In this document: positions 18,318 to 26,530 of the stretch, piece by piece
Position numbering within the stretch: position 1 is the stretch's first letter
Layout of the letters: every line of letters begins with the position of its first letter
Assembly: GCF_020819595.1 (NCBI RefSeq)
Contig: NZ_JAJHNP010000028.1
Coordinates: 59,112-123,111, forward strand
Source of the DNA: Streptomyces barringtoniae
GTDB lineage: Bacteria > Actinomycetota > Actinomycetes > Streptomycetales > Streptomycetaceae
Reading direction: 5' to 3'
DNA: 64,000 nt
The notes under the pieces: model-generated
Seen by the model: only the letters and a program-made list of their open reading frames with translations
The model's database searches: none
Told to the model about the DNA's origin: nothing
Made by a program: the position numbers and the translations under genes

Positions 18318-19697
18318 CTAGGAAACCTGTCGGCGGTACAGCCGCAGGTCGAGGTTGCGGGGTTCGATGATGCTGCGCCCGATGAGGGTGACCGGGCGGG
18401 ACGTGGCGGGGGTGAGCTTCCAGTCGGCCAGGACGGACGCCAGGGACAGCATGACGTTCATGACGGTGAAGTCGTGTCCGATGCACTTACGGGACCCGGT
18501 CCCGAAAGGCACCAGCGCCATCGCCCGCTCGGCGTTGGCCCAGTTGCGTCCGTCGCTACTCCAGCGCCCGGGGTCGAACCGGTCGGGCTCGGGGAAGAGA
18601 TCGGGCCGATGGTGAATGATGTACGGGCTGATCAGGATGTCGGCACCGTCCGGCACGCGGTGGCGGCCCAAGGACGTGTCGGTGACGGCGGTCCTGCTGA
18701 ACAGCCAGGCGGAGGGCCTGATCCGGAAGGCCTCGGTCACCACGGCCATCAGGGTCGGTAGCTGTGGAAGGTGCTCGTGCCGGGCGGGCCCGCCGCCGCA
18801 GACCTTGTGTGCCTCGGCCGCCACGGCCGCGTCGAGGCCGTCGTCCAACGAGAGGTAGTGCAAGGTCCAGGCGAGCATGGCGGCGGTCGTACTGATTCCG
18901 GCGATGAACATGGTCATCACCTGCTCGCGTACTTCCGTGTCCGACAGCGCGGTTCCGTCGCCGTCCTCGGCCAGGAACATGGACAGTAGGTCGCCCTGGT
19001 CGCCACCGGCGCGGCGGTAGGCGGCGACGGTGGCGTCGATGTGCGCGTACAAGGAGTCCCGGGCCTGTGCGTAGCGCCGGTTGGCCGGCAACGGCAGGCG
19101 GGCGATGCCGGGCGCGACCATGCGCAGGAACGCGCCGCTGACCAGGACGTCCACGTCACCCAGCGTGCGGCGGACCGTGTCGGCGTCCGCACCGGCGTCG
19201 GCGAACCACGACGCCAGCATCGTCGAGACGGTGATCCTCATGGCGAGTTCCTGCATCAGCCGGCGCACGTCCAGGACCTGTCCCTCGCGCCACTCCCGGG
19301 TGACAGCCGTGATCTCGCGGCCTGCGAGCTCTGCGTACCCCGGGAGCTTGCTCGGGTGGAAGGCGGGCTGGGTAAATCGGCGCAGCCGAGTGTGCTTGGC
19401 ATTGGGACAGGTCGCCAGGCCGTCTCCGAAGAACACGGAAATGTTGTCGAAGAAGGGGCCACCCTTGTCGAAGTCGCGGTGGCGGCTCACGAGGATCTCG
19501 CGGACCAGTTCGGGGCTGCAGACCACGTAGGTGGGGCGGGGGCCGAGCCGGATCTCCACCAGATCGCCATAGGACGGCAGACGGGTCAGAAACCGGGTCG
19601 GGTCGACGAGCAACTGCCGCAAGTGGCCCACGCCGGGCAGGGCACCGGGTGCGCGCGGGGCGGAAACGTGGGAGGCCGGGAGGCTTGTCGTCGTCAT
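18318..19697 (-). CDS. cytochrome P450 coupled to the terpene synthase
   Basis: 459 residues, start three bases after the terpene synthase stop. Heme loop FGTGSRKCIG, ExxR as EAFRIRP and PDRFDPGRW are present. The I-helix FIAGISTTAAML keeps the threonines but has serine where an acid is usual. It belongs to the same broad terpene-P450 group as the other two but is clearly a different subfamily. The tight coupling suggests it is the first oxidase acting on the cyclase product. Confidence 0.93.
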   Translation of the reverse strand: MTTTSLPASHVSAPRAPGALPGVGHLRQLLVDPTRFLTRLPSYGDLVEIRLGPRPTYVVCSPELVREILVSRHRDFDKGGPFFDNISVFFGDGLATCPNAKHTRLRRFTQPAFHPSKLPGYAELAGREITAVTREWREGQVLDVRRLMQELAMRITVSTMLASWFADAGADADTVRRTLGDVDVLVSGAFLRMVAPGIARLPLPANRRYAQARDSLYAHIDATVAAYRRAGGDQGDLLSMFLAEDGDGTALSDTEVREQVMTMFIAGISTTAAMLAWTLHYLSLDDGLDAAVAAEAHKVCGGGPARHEHLPQLPTLMAVVTEAFRIRPSAWLFSRTAVTDTSLGRHRVPDGADILISPYIIHHRPDLFPEPDRFDPGRWSSDGRNWANAERAMALVPFGTGSRKCIGHDFTVMNVMLSLASVLADWKLTPATSRPVTLIGRSIIEPRNLDLRLYRRQVS

Positions 19698-19700
19698 CGC

Positions 19701-20708
19701 TCAGCTCCCCGCGCTCACGAGCAGACCGGCCGCCCAGCCGGGCATGACACGGTGCTCGTCATGACGTGTGGTGATCCGCTCCCATTCGTAGTCACCACAG
19801 ATCCAGTCATGAATGATGTCCGCATATCCCCGCAGCGCCGCACGCTGACTCTCGTCGACGGCTCGTACCAGTCGTGACAAAGCCCTCTCCTCCAACTCCA
19901 CGAGCTCGTCGACCTTTTCCTGAGCGAGCCGGGACGCCTCGGCCAGCGCCTCCTGCCGCGTGCCGCCGCGGCTGCGCTGAATGAGGTGGATCGCGTTGTG
20001 CCCCCCGGTGATGTCCTCGTGCCGGAGCGACATGGAGTCGTTCCGCAACGCGACCACGTCGGCGCCCAGTTGCCTCATGCGCTGCAGCACAGGGTGATGC
20101 CACAGCTCCGGCGGCACCTCAGTGCCACCCCACTTCTCGCCCAGGTCGTTCTGACCGAAGGCGCACGTCGTGGAGGCCCGCAGTAAGAAGTAGTCCGCCA
20201 GGTCGCGGTGGGCGAATCCCGTCCTGCGGTCGATCGCCTCCGTCACCTGGGAGGAGAAGTACGCCGTCCAGTTGAACGCCACACGCGTGCGTAGCGGCAG
20301 GGACATCCCACGCACCATCCGGCTCCACAGATCGGCGAAGGCACGCACCGTCGGCGTATCGTGCGACTCCGGTCCGGACACTCCGTGCACGATGCCGATC
20401 AGGGCACTGCAGACAGTGGCCACCCTGCCGGGATCACGGCCGATCTCACCGTCCAGCTGGTCGTCGAACGGCAGGAAGTACCAGCCCATCATCTGCGCCG
20501 CCGTACAGCACTCCTCGGCACTGGCATGGGGGTAGAAGAAGGCGGCCACTTCGGCCAGTCGCCAGTCAACGAAGTCCTCCTCGGCCTGCTCGCCGTCCAG
20601 CAGGCCGAATCTCCGCATCCAGGCAAGCGCGCTCTCGCGTGCCTGATCCACATGCGGGTTGATCCGCAAGGGCCACGGGGTGGTGAACACCGCTCCGGTT
20701 CGCGTCAC
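19701..20708 (-). CDS. class I terpene synthase
   Basis: 335 residues from GTG 20708, with AAGGAG ten bases upstream. The aspartate-rich motif is FLPFDDQLDGE (DDxxD) at about residue 85, and the NSE triad is NDSMSLRHE, both complete. The usual C-terminal Arg-Tyr pair appears as ITTRHD, with His for Tyr. Length and motif spacing fit bacterial sesquiterpene cyclases, though a diterpene substrate cannot be excluded. No prenyl diphosphate synthase is in the window, so the substrate would come from general metabolism. It is the core gene of the cluster. Confidence 0.92.
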   Translation of the reverse strand: MTRTGAVFTTPWPLRINPHVDQARESALAWMRRFGLLDGEQAEEDFVDWRLAEVAAFFYPHASAEECCTAAQMMGWYFLPFDDQLDGEIGRDPGRVATVCSALIGIVHGVSGPESHDTPTVRAFADLWSRMVRGMSLPLRTRVAFNWTAYFSSQVTEAIDRRTGFAHRDLADYFLLRASTTCAFGQNDLGEKWGGTEVPPELWHHPVLQRMRQLGADVVALRNDSMSLRHEDITGGHNAIHLIQRSRGGTRQEALAEASRLAQEKVDELVELEERALSRLVRAVDESQRAALRGYADIIHDWICGDYEWERITTRHDEHRVMPGWAAGLLVSAGS

Positions 20709-21013
20709 GCTCGGTTGCTCCTTCGATGGGACTCCCGAGGATGGTGCGTGAGCAAGATTGAGCACAGCAATGCTGCCCCGGAGGGTCCACTCCCATGGGC
20801 GAGCGCGTACGGGAGGCACCATGCGCCCCACAGTGATCTTACGTCCGAATTCCCCCAACTTCCCTTTCGTGACCAGGCAGTTCGCTACCAATCCGGACTT
20901 GCGGCAATGTGTGGGGCGTGGCCTTCGGCCCGGCCCCGCAACCTGGGTGCGGGATCTCGCAGCCGTTACTTCTGCGAAGATCACGCCAGTTCGAGAGAAG
21001 AGGAGAACACGCC
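20709..21013. promoter_or_regulatory. divergent intergenic region, terpene synthase / ACP
   Basis: About 305 bases containing the promoters of the synthase-P450 pair (minus) and the ACP-ketosynthase pair (plus). It does not share the blocks seen at 16721-17027 and 22762-23101. No clear palindrome was found. Confidence 0.4.
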
Positions 21014-21283
21014 ATGACACAGGCAGCGGAACCGGATGCGGAGCGGGCACTGCCCGAGCGGCTCGTCGCCCTGCTGACCGGTCATCTTGATGTCGAGGTG
21101 GTGCCGGAGCAGTTGACCGCCGCGACGACGTTCGAAAGCCTCGGGATGGACTCGCTGTCGTTGATGGAACTGGTCGTGGCGGCGGAGCAGGAGTACGGGA
21201 TCGTCCTTGTCGAGGGCGAGCTGGACCTGTTCCCGGCCTCCACGCTCGCAGACGCCGCCCAGGCGTTCGAGCATGCCGCCTGA
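21014..21283 (+). CDS. acyl carrier protein
   Basis: 89 residues from ATG 21014, after AAGAGGAGAA. The phosphopantetheine site is LGMDSLSLMEL, with the serine at about residue 42. The next helix and end (YGIVLVEGELDLFPASTLAD) fit the ACP fold. Its last 11 bases overlap the ketosynthase start. A discrete ACP beside a single ketosynthase in a terpene cluster suggests that a special acyl group is made or held for transfer. Confidence 0.92.
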   Translation: MTQAAEPDAERALPERLVALLTGHLDVEVVPEQLTAATTFESLGMDSLSLMELVVAAEQEYGIVLVEGELDLFPASTLADAAQAFEHAA

Positions 21284-22496
21284 GATCGCGGTCACCGGGC
21301 TGGGCCTGGTGACCCCGGCCGGACATACGGCGGACGCGAATTGGGAGGCCCTGTGCCAGGGCCGCTCACTGGCCGCCTCCGACCCCGAACTCACCGGACT
21401 GCCCGTCGACTTCTCCTGTCAGGTGACCGGATTCGACGCCGCGGCCGAACTCGGCCCGTCACTCGCCCGGCGCGTGGACCCGTTCATCCAGTTCGCCCTG
21501 GCCGCCGCACGGCGCGCCGTCGCCGACGCCGCGCTGGACACCGGCACATGGCCGGCGCAGCGGGTCGGAGTCGTGCTGGGTGTCGGGTCCAACAGCCTTG
21601 GCACGTACGTCACCGAGTTCTGCCACCTCGGCGCGGACCAGCCCCAGCGGGTCTCGCCGCTCGCGCTGCCGCGCAGTGTGCCGAGCATGGCCGCGGGCGA
21701 GGTCGCCATCGACCTGGGCGCCCGGGGGCCGAACTTCACCACGTCCAGCGCCTGTGCCTCGGGCGCGACCGCGATCGGGGTCGCCCGGGACCTGCTGCGG
21801 TCCGGGACATGTGACATCGTGCTGGCCGGCGGCAGCGAGTCCGCGCGCTCCCGTATGACGGCCACCTGCTTCACACGGATGCGGGCACTGTCACGGCGAC
21901 GCGAACACCCACAGCTGGCCAGCCGGCCGTTCGACGCGGCACGGGACGGCTTCGTCCTCGGGGAGGGCGCCGCCGTCCTCGTCCTGGAACGCCTCTCCCA
22001 CGCCACCTCCCGCGGGGCACCGGTCCAGGCCGTGCTGCGCGGTTACGGCGCCGGAGCGGACGCCCACCATCCGGTGGCCCCGCACCCGGAGGGGAACGGA
22101 GCGGAACGAGTCATCCGCGCCGCACTGCAGGACGCGGCATGCGCTCCGGCAGACGTGGGTCTCGTCCACGCGCACGGCACCTCCACACCGCTGAACGACG
22201 CGGCCGAAGCCGCAGCTCTCACCCGGGTCTTCGGAGCGGACACACCCCCCGTGACAGCCGCCAAGGGCGTGATCGGCCACGCCCTCGGGGCAGCGGGTGC
22301 GATCCAGGCGGCATACACGGTCCTCTCCCTGCACCGGCGGACAGTGCCGCCGGTGGCGAACTTCGAGGGCCAGGACGGAGACCACAAGCTGGACATCGTC
22401 GCCGACCAACCACGCCCGATGGCCGGGAACACGGGCCTCAGCTGCTCGTTCGGCTTCGGCGGCCAGAACGCCGTCCTGTTGTTCACGACCGACTGA
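21273..22496 (+). CDS. beta-ketoacyl-ACP synthase, FabF-like
   Basis: 407 residues from ATG 21273, overlapping the ACP. All catalytic parts are present: active cysteine in TSSACASGA, first histidine in HAHGTSTPLND, lysine in AAKGVIGHALG with the second histidine, and the end loop CSFGFGGQNAV. It is therefore an active-type condensing enzyme rather than a chain-length-factor partner. No ketoreductase, dehydratase or acyltransferase is nearby, so those would be borrowed from fatty acid synthesis. Together with the ACP it probably supplies the acyl chain used by the PapA-like enzyme (inference). Confidence 0.9.
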   Translation: MPPEIAVTGLGLVTPAGHTADANWEALCQGRSLAASDPELTGLPVDFSCQVTGFDAAAELGPSLARRVDPFIQFALAAARRAVADAALDTGTWPAQRVGVVLGVGSNSLGTYVTEFCHLGADQPQRVSPLALPRSVPSMAAGEVAIDLGARGPNFTTSSACASGATAIGVARDLLRSGTCDIVLAGGSESARSRMTATCFTRMRALSRRREHPQLASRPFDAARDGFVLGEGAAVLVLERLSHATSRGAPVQAVLRGYGAGADAHHPVAPHPEGNGAERVIRAALQDAACAPADVGLVHAHGTSTPLNDAAEAAALTRVFGADTPPVTAAKGVIGHALGAAGAIQAAYTVLSLHRRTVPPVANFEGQDGDHKLDIVADQPRPMAGNTGLSCSFGFGGQNAVLLFTTD

Positions 22497-22761
22497 CGAG
22501 AATGGCTGCTTGGAGGCCGCGTCGACAGTATTCGTTCTCCGGCTCGATCACCCGCAGCTTCACACACCGCGCCAGCAGCACCGGGTCCCGGAAGGCGCTG
22601 AACTTCAGCAGCTGCGCCGCCGCCCCGCTCACCCCCACGCCTTGGCCGCCTTCCCCGCCAGCACAATCGTCGCCGCCGGCCAGCCGCACCGTCACTGTTG
22701 TTGATCCAACTGGCGTTGCGGACGCAGGGATCGGCGAGGGCACGGCGATGATATCGGTCAA
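22483..22761 (-). CDS. small hypothetical protein, possible relic of a duplicated PapA-like gene
   Basis: 92 residues from TTG 22761, with AAGGAG six bases upstream. Both the ribosome site and the first codons (LTD) copy the start of the PapA-like gene at 17028. The upstream region is also homologous. The remaining sequence (IPASATPVGSTTVTVRLAGG ... NEYCRRGLQAAILVSRS) is not recognisably an acyltransferase. It may be a remnant or a new small protein. It overlaps the end of the ketosynthase by 14 bases on the opposite strand. Confidence 0.5.
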   Translation of the reverse strand: MTDIIAVPSPIPASATPVGSTTVTVRLAGGDDCAGGEGGQGVGVSGAAAQLLKFSAFRDPVLLARCVKLRVIEPENEYCRRGLQAAILVSRS

Positions 22762-23101
22762 GACGATCTCCTTGCAGCCGAGGATGACACCGCAGCGACG
22801 GGGCTCGCGGGACGGTTGCGGGCAGGAAGCTCCCCTGCCCACGGAATGATGGGTGTGCCTCGTCGGCGATCACCGGAGTGCGGACTGCTCTCCGTCGCTC
22901 CGTCGGTGAAGTGGCGACACCCGGGTTGAAGGGTCTCTGGGGTCAACCGCGCAGGCACGCGCCCATCCGAACGACTCAAAGAACCTACCCGGACGGTGAG
23001 GCTTTCCAACGGGCAGAGTCACTCCGCCCGCGGATTGGCTAGACACATTCCCGGACGGTGGTGCGGCCGCCCCAGACAGATACGCAAGGAGCCCAACCTC
23101 C
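22762..23101. promoter_or_regulatory. divergent promoter region, copy B
   Basis: Homologous to 16721-17027. Shared blocks are AACGACTCAAAGAACC (from 22970) and GGATTGGCTAGACACATTCC (from 23032) on the P450 side. On the small-ORF side the shared block is CGACGGAGCGACGGAGAGCAG (minus reading, around 22890). Spacing and order are kept, so an entire bidirectional promoter was duplicated along with the P450. Confidence 0.6.
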
Positions 23102-24541
23102 ATGAGAAGGACGCGACCCGACTTCCGATTCGCCCACGCTCGGGGTGCGTTGCCGGTCCTGGGGCACGCGGTACGCGCCTGGAGAGCACCGCTGTCCTTC
23201 CTCCACTCACTCTCGGAGCAGGGGGATCTCGTACACGTCCGGCTGGGCCGGAAGTCCGTCTACCTGGCCTGCCATCCGGAATTGGCCGATCAGGTGCTCC
23301 GGGACCCCCACAGGTTCGACACCGGCGGGCCGGGCAAGGACGAGCTACGGGAGCTCTTCGGTGACGGAATCCTCACCTGCCCGAACGCCGTGCACAAGCG
23401 GGTACGACGCCTGGTCCAGCCATCGTTGCAGCAGGCGCGCATTGCGCGGTTCATCACCACGATGGTCGCCACGGCAGACGCGATGACCGATGCCTGGCGA
23501 TCCGGGGTTCCCCTCGACGTAACACGGGAGATGACGGACATGGCGGCTATGACCGGCGTCCACGCCATGTTCGCCGCGGAGTTCACGGAGCACTTCCGCG
23601 ACGAGGTCCACACCTGCCTGAGGGCGATCAACAAAGCGGTCTACTACGAGGTGTTGACCACCACGCTCGGAGTGCAGTGGCTGTTCCGTCACCGCACCCT
23701 CCAGTTCCACCGAACGCTGGCCAGGTACAAGCAGGTCGTCGACGAAGTGATCAGCCTGTACCGCCACTCCGGCAAGGATCACGCGGACATCCTGTCCGTG
23801 CTGCTGGCGGCACAGGACGAAACTGACGAGCCTATGAGCGACCACGAGGTGCGTGAGAACGTCATCAACATGTTCACCGCGGCAACAGCAGCGGGCCCCG
23901 CCAGCACCATGGTGTGGGCGCTGCACCTGCTGGACCTCCACCCGGACATCGCTCGTCGTGTCCAGCACGAGATCGACTCAGTCCTCGGGGACGATCCGCC
24001 GGACGAGTCAACCGTGCGACGCCTGGAACTCACCCGGCAGGTCGTTCTGGAGACGCTACGGCTGTACCCCCATGCCTGGCTGATCACCCGCTGCGTCGCC
24101 AAGCCCGTCGAGCTGGCCGGGCAGATCCTGCCACCCGGCACCAGCGTGGTCGTGAGCCCTTACCAACTGCACCGTCAGCCACGCCTGTTCCCCGACCCCG
24201 AGCGATTCGATCCTGACCGCTGGGCGCACGGCACCCCCGGCCCGCACGGAGCGTACATCCCGTTCAGCAACGGCTCCCGCCAGTGCCCTGGAAAGCACTT
24301 CGCACTCACCGAGGTCGTCGTCGTCCTCGCCCGGGTTCTGCAGAACTGGACCCTCCACGGAGAAGCCGTATCCTCGAGCCCCGCAGCCCCCAGGGTGGAC
24401 ATCATGCTGGAGGCCCCGCCACTGGTGATGACGCCGCAGCTGCGCACCTCCCGCACGGCCTTCGCGCCCTACCGCTGGAGCCCTAACTTCGCGGCGTTCC
24501 GCGGGCCTGTACGCCCATCGGGTCTTCCAAGATTTCCGTAG
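23102..24541 (+). CDS. cytochrome P450 (paralogue 2 of the terpenoid cluster)
   Basis: 479 residues from ATG 23102, AAGGAG eleven bases upstream. It is closely similar to the P450 at 15284-16720 along its length (DFRFAHARGALPVLGHAVR, ELADQVLRDPH, LTRQVVLETLRLYPH). Heme loop FSNGSRQCPG and ExxR ETLRLYP are present. The I-helix FTAATAAGPASTMVW again lacks the acid and has Ser for Thr. The heme loop differs from paralogue 1 (FGNGSRKCLG), which suggests some divergence of function. The final residues (about RPSGLPRFP) probably come from the adjoining ISL3 end, so the native tail may be lost. Confidence 0.93.
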   Translation: MRRTRPDFRFAHARGALPVLGHAVRAWRAPLSFLHSLSEQGDLVHVRLGRKSVYLACHPELADQVLRDPHRFDTGGPGKDELRELFGDGILTCPNAVHKRVRRLVQPSLQQARIARFITTMVATADAMTDAWRSGVPLDVTREMTDMAAMTGVHAMFAAEFTEHFRDEVHTCLRAINKAVYYEVLTTTLGVQWLFRHRTLQFHRTLARYKQVVDEVISLYRHSGKDHADILSVLLAAQDETDEPMSDHEVRENVINMFTAATAAGPASTMVWALHLLDLHPDIARRVQHEIDSVLGDDPPDESTVRRLELTRQVVLETLRLYPHAWLITRCVAKPVELAGQILPPGTSVVVSPYQLHRQPRLFPDPERFDPDRWAHGTPGPHGAYIPFSNGSRQCPGKHFALTEVVVVLARVLQNWTLHGEAVSSSPAAPRVDIMLEAPPLVMTPQLRTSRTAFAPYRWSPNFAAFRGPVRPSGLPRFP

Positions 24542-25300
24542 CCGTTGATTGCCGAGCTCGGTGGAGTGTCAGTTGAGCAGGATGCGGTGGCGGAGGAGTC
24601 GGTAGCCGGCCCGGCCGTAGGTCTGACGCTTGAGGAGTTTGATCTCGTGGTTGACGCCCTCGGTGCGCCCGTTGTGGAAGGGCAGGGTGAGGCCGGCGTC
24701 GGCGGCGGCGCGGTCGCGTTCCAGGCCGGTGGCGTAGCCATGGAGGAAGGGCGGGTCGGCGGTGCGGACGCGGGCGATCCAGTCGGTCAGGGCCCTGGCG
24801 TTGTCCTCGCGCCAGGTGAGCAGGGCGGCGAAGCCGGTCACGGCGGTGGCGAGTTCGGTCATCTGGGGGCAGGCGTCGACGAGTTGGTTGCGGAGTGTCT
24901 GTTGGCCTTCGCGCAGGTGGGTGGGGTCGGTGAGGAGGTAGCGGGCGGCCCGGCGTGGGGAGAGGGCGGAGTGGTCGGCCTCGACGCGGCCCTGGGTGAT
25001 GTAGCGGACCAGGAGGTTGGCGCTGCCGGTGTAGCCCTGTTCGCGGATCTCGTGCAGGAGGTGGGTGACGGGCACCGCGGGGTCCTCCGCGCGGCGTCGT
25101 CGCAGGTGGTCAAGGGTGGGCAGGTAGTTCGGGGCGCGGACCATGCGCTCGGGCTCGGCGTGGCGGGCGTAGCGTTTGACGGTGTTCAGGGCCAGGTCCA
25201 GGCAGCGGGCGCATTCCAGCAGGCCGGCGCCGGCGTCCAGGAGCTGGTGGATCTGCTGCCAGCGCTCGCGGGTGCTGGCAGCACGCCTGTCATCGGCGCC
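24520..25300 (-). mobile_element. truncated ISL3-family element
   Basis: The transposase relic at 24569-25300 runs to a probable terminus near 24520 (GGGTCTTCCAAGATTTCCG). The other half is missing, cut where IS1380 leader sequence begins. Confidence 0.55.
24569..25300 (-). pseudogene. ISL3-family transposase, N-terminal part lost
   Basis: About 245 residues of the C-terminal half are intact. They include a helix-turn-helix (ECARCLDLALNTVKRYARH), the middle region (PTHLREGQQTLRNQLVDACP) and the catalytic end GRTEGVNHEIKLLKRQTYGR. The N-terminal zinc-finger and first catalytic residues are absent. The break lies near 25290-25300, where the frame passes into unrelated IS1380 leader DNA. Confidence 0.85.
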
Positions 25301-25484
25301 ATCGCCGACCCCCTCTCCAAGGGCATCCACTCAACACACGCGACCTCGTGTCGCACCTTCACCTGGAAAGTGCCTCCGGCGGTGGCGGGAACAAGGACCT
25401 CAACAATCCTCATTCTCGCTGGTCAGAGGCACTTTCTGCTTTCTTGATCACCAGCCGGACAGGTCGCCTCGTGAAAGCGCGAGG
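25300..25484 (-). mobile_element. IS1380-family left-end fragment
   Basis: It ends at CGAGG (25484), next to TCGTGAAAGCGCGAGG, the same terminus as at 13885. Inside it has two copies of the GAGGCACTTTC / GCAGAAAGTGCC type motif and the start codon region at about 25371, but no transposase body. It preserves the uninterrupted form of the leader that is split in the 10.8-13.9 kb copy. Confidence 0.7.
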
Positions 25485-25635
25485 CTAAACAGCCTCAAGA
25501 ACAGCCGCACCGACGGACGTCCCCAGCTGGTCGACCTCGGCATTCCCCTCTTCACCGACCACGCACCGTCACCTGCGCCGGGACTACCAGAACACGAGCC
25601 TCAAGGCTGATTCCTTCTGCACCAACGCGGCCGTC

Positions 25636-25656
25636 GGCCCCGCACCAGGCGGGGCC
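25636..25656. terminator. hairpin between IS relics and peptidase E gene
   Basis: Perfect 8-bp stem GGCCCCGC / GCGGGGCC with loop ACCAG, just beyond the 3' end of the minus-strand peptidase E gene. No T tract. Just before it (25490-25635) is a short open stretch that looks like the 3' tail of a lost gene. Confidence 0.5.
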
Positions 25657-25670
25657 GCTCTCTCACCACT

Positions 25671-26411
25671 TCACGCGGGTGAAGTGGGCTGCTGTTGTGC
25701 AACGAGCAGGCGACATTGCCTGGCCTGCTCCTTCACTCCGCCATCCTCGCCGGGCTCTACCCGATACAAACAGGCCTGAGGCGTGCGCGTCACGGAGTCC
25801 ACCAGCAGACCGCCCGTGAAGAGGGCGCCGACGCCGTCCTCGACCGCCCAGCCAGCCGGAAGCGCGCGGTTTGCCACGGCTGCCTGATAGGACGATCGTC
25901 GGCCGGGCTCACTGTCGTAGTGCGGGCAGACCGAGCCGGACAGCAGGCCCAGCCCGTCCGAGAGGTGGGTCAGCGGTCCGAAAGAGTCTGTATGCGATCC
26001 CTCGGCCCAGCAGTTGGCACCGGCACTGATGCCGCACAGCAAAGTGCCGCGGTCGAAGGCCTCGCGAAGTAGCCGATCCACGCCGTGCGCGCGCCAGACC
26101 GCCAGCATGTTCGCGGTGTTGCCCCCTCCTGCATAGACGACGTCCTGCGAGAGCAGGAACGTGCGCAGGGCGTCGTCATCCAGCTCCCGCCGAAAGAGAT
26201 GCAAGACGCTGGGCTCGCAGGAACGTGACTGGTACGCCCCGAAGAACTGCTCTATGTAGGCGGGGGAGTCACCACTGGCTGTCGGAATGAAGCACACCTT
26301 GGGGCGAGGAACGGACACCTGATCGATTACCCAGTCATCCAGCAGACCGTCGTCGTCGGTGGAGAAGCCGCCACCGAGGAGAGCCAAACGACGTTCCGGA
26401 ACGACAGCCAC
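25671..26411 (-). CDS. peptidase E-like (S51) type 1 glutamine-amidotransferase-fold protein
   Basis: 246 residues. It starts LALLGGGFSTDDDG, then PKVCFIPTASGDS, then DVVYAGGGNTANML. The nucleophile elbow is GISAGANCW, with the serine of S51 dipeptidases. The length is normal for the family. Known members cleave N-terminal aspartyl dipeptides in the cytoplasm. It is a single gene between IS relics and a serine recombinase, with no obvious partner. Confidence 0.85.
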   Translation of the reverse strand: MAVVPERRLALLGGGFSTDDDGLLDDWVIDQVSVPRPKVCFIPTASGDSPAYIEQFFGAYQSRSCEPSVLHLFRRELDDDALRTFLLSQDVVYAGGGNTANMLAVWRAHGVDRLLREAFDRGTLLCGISAGANCWAEGSHTDSFGPLTHLSDGLGLLSGSVCPHYDSEPGRRSSYQAAVANRALPAGWAVEDGVGALFTGGLLVDSVTRTPQACLYRVEPGEDGGVKEQARQCRLLVAQQQPTSPA

Positions 26412-26530
26412 GAGGGTGCCTCCTCAGATCAGGATTCAGACGCGCACGATGCCCTGAACCGTGCCAAGCCATCGGCTACGCCCTCGGGGAACATCGGTAC
26501 ATCCGTTGGCGCTGAGATCGATCATGGGGC

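Noticed and set aside
19701..20708. Geosmin or 2-methylisoborneol synthase
   Set aside because: The protein is a single 335-residue domain, not the two-domain geosmin synthase, and there is no methyltransferase or cyclic-nucleotide-binding neighbour as in the 2-methylisoborneol locus.
21014..22496. Minimal type II polyketide synthase
   Set aside because: There is one ketosynthase with an ACP but no chain-length factor, ketoreductase, cyclase or aromatase.
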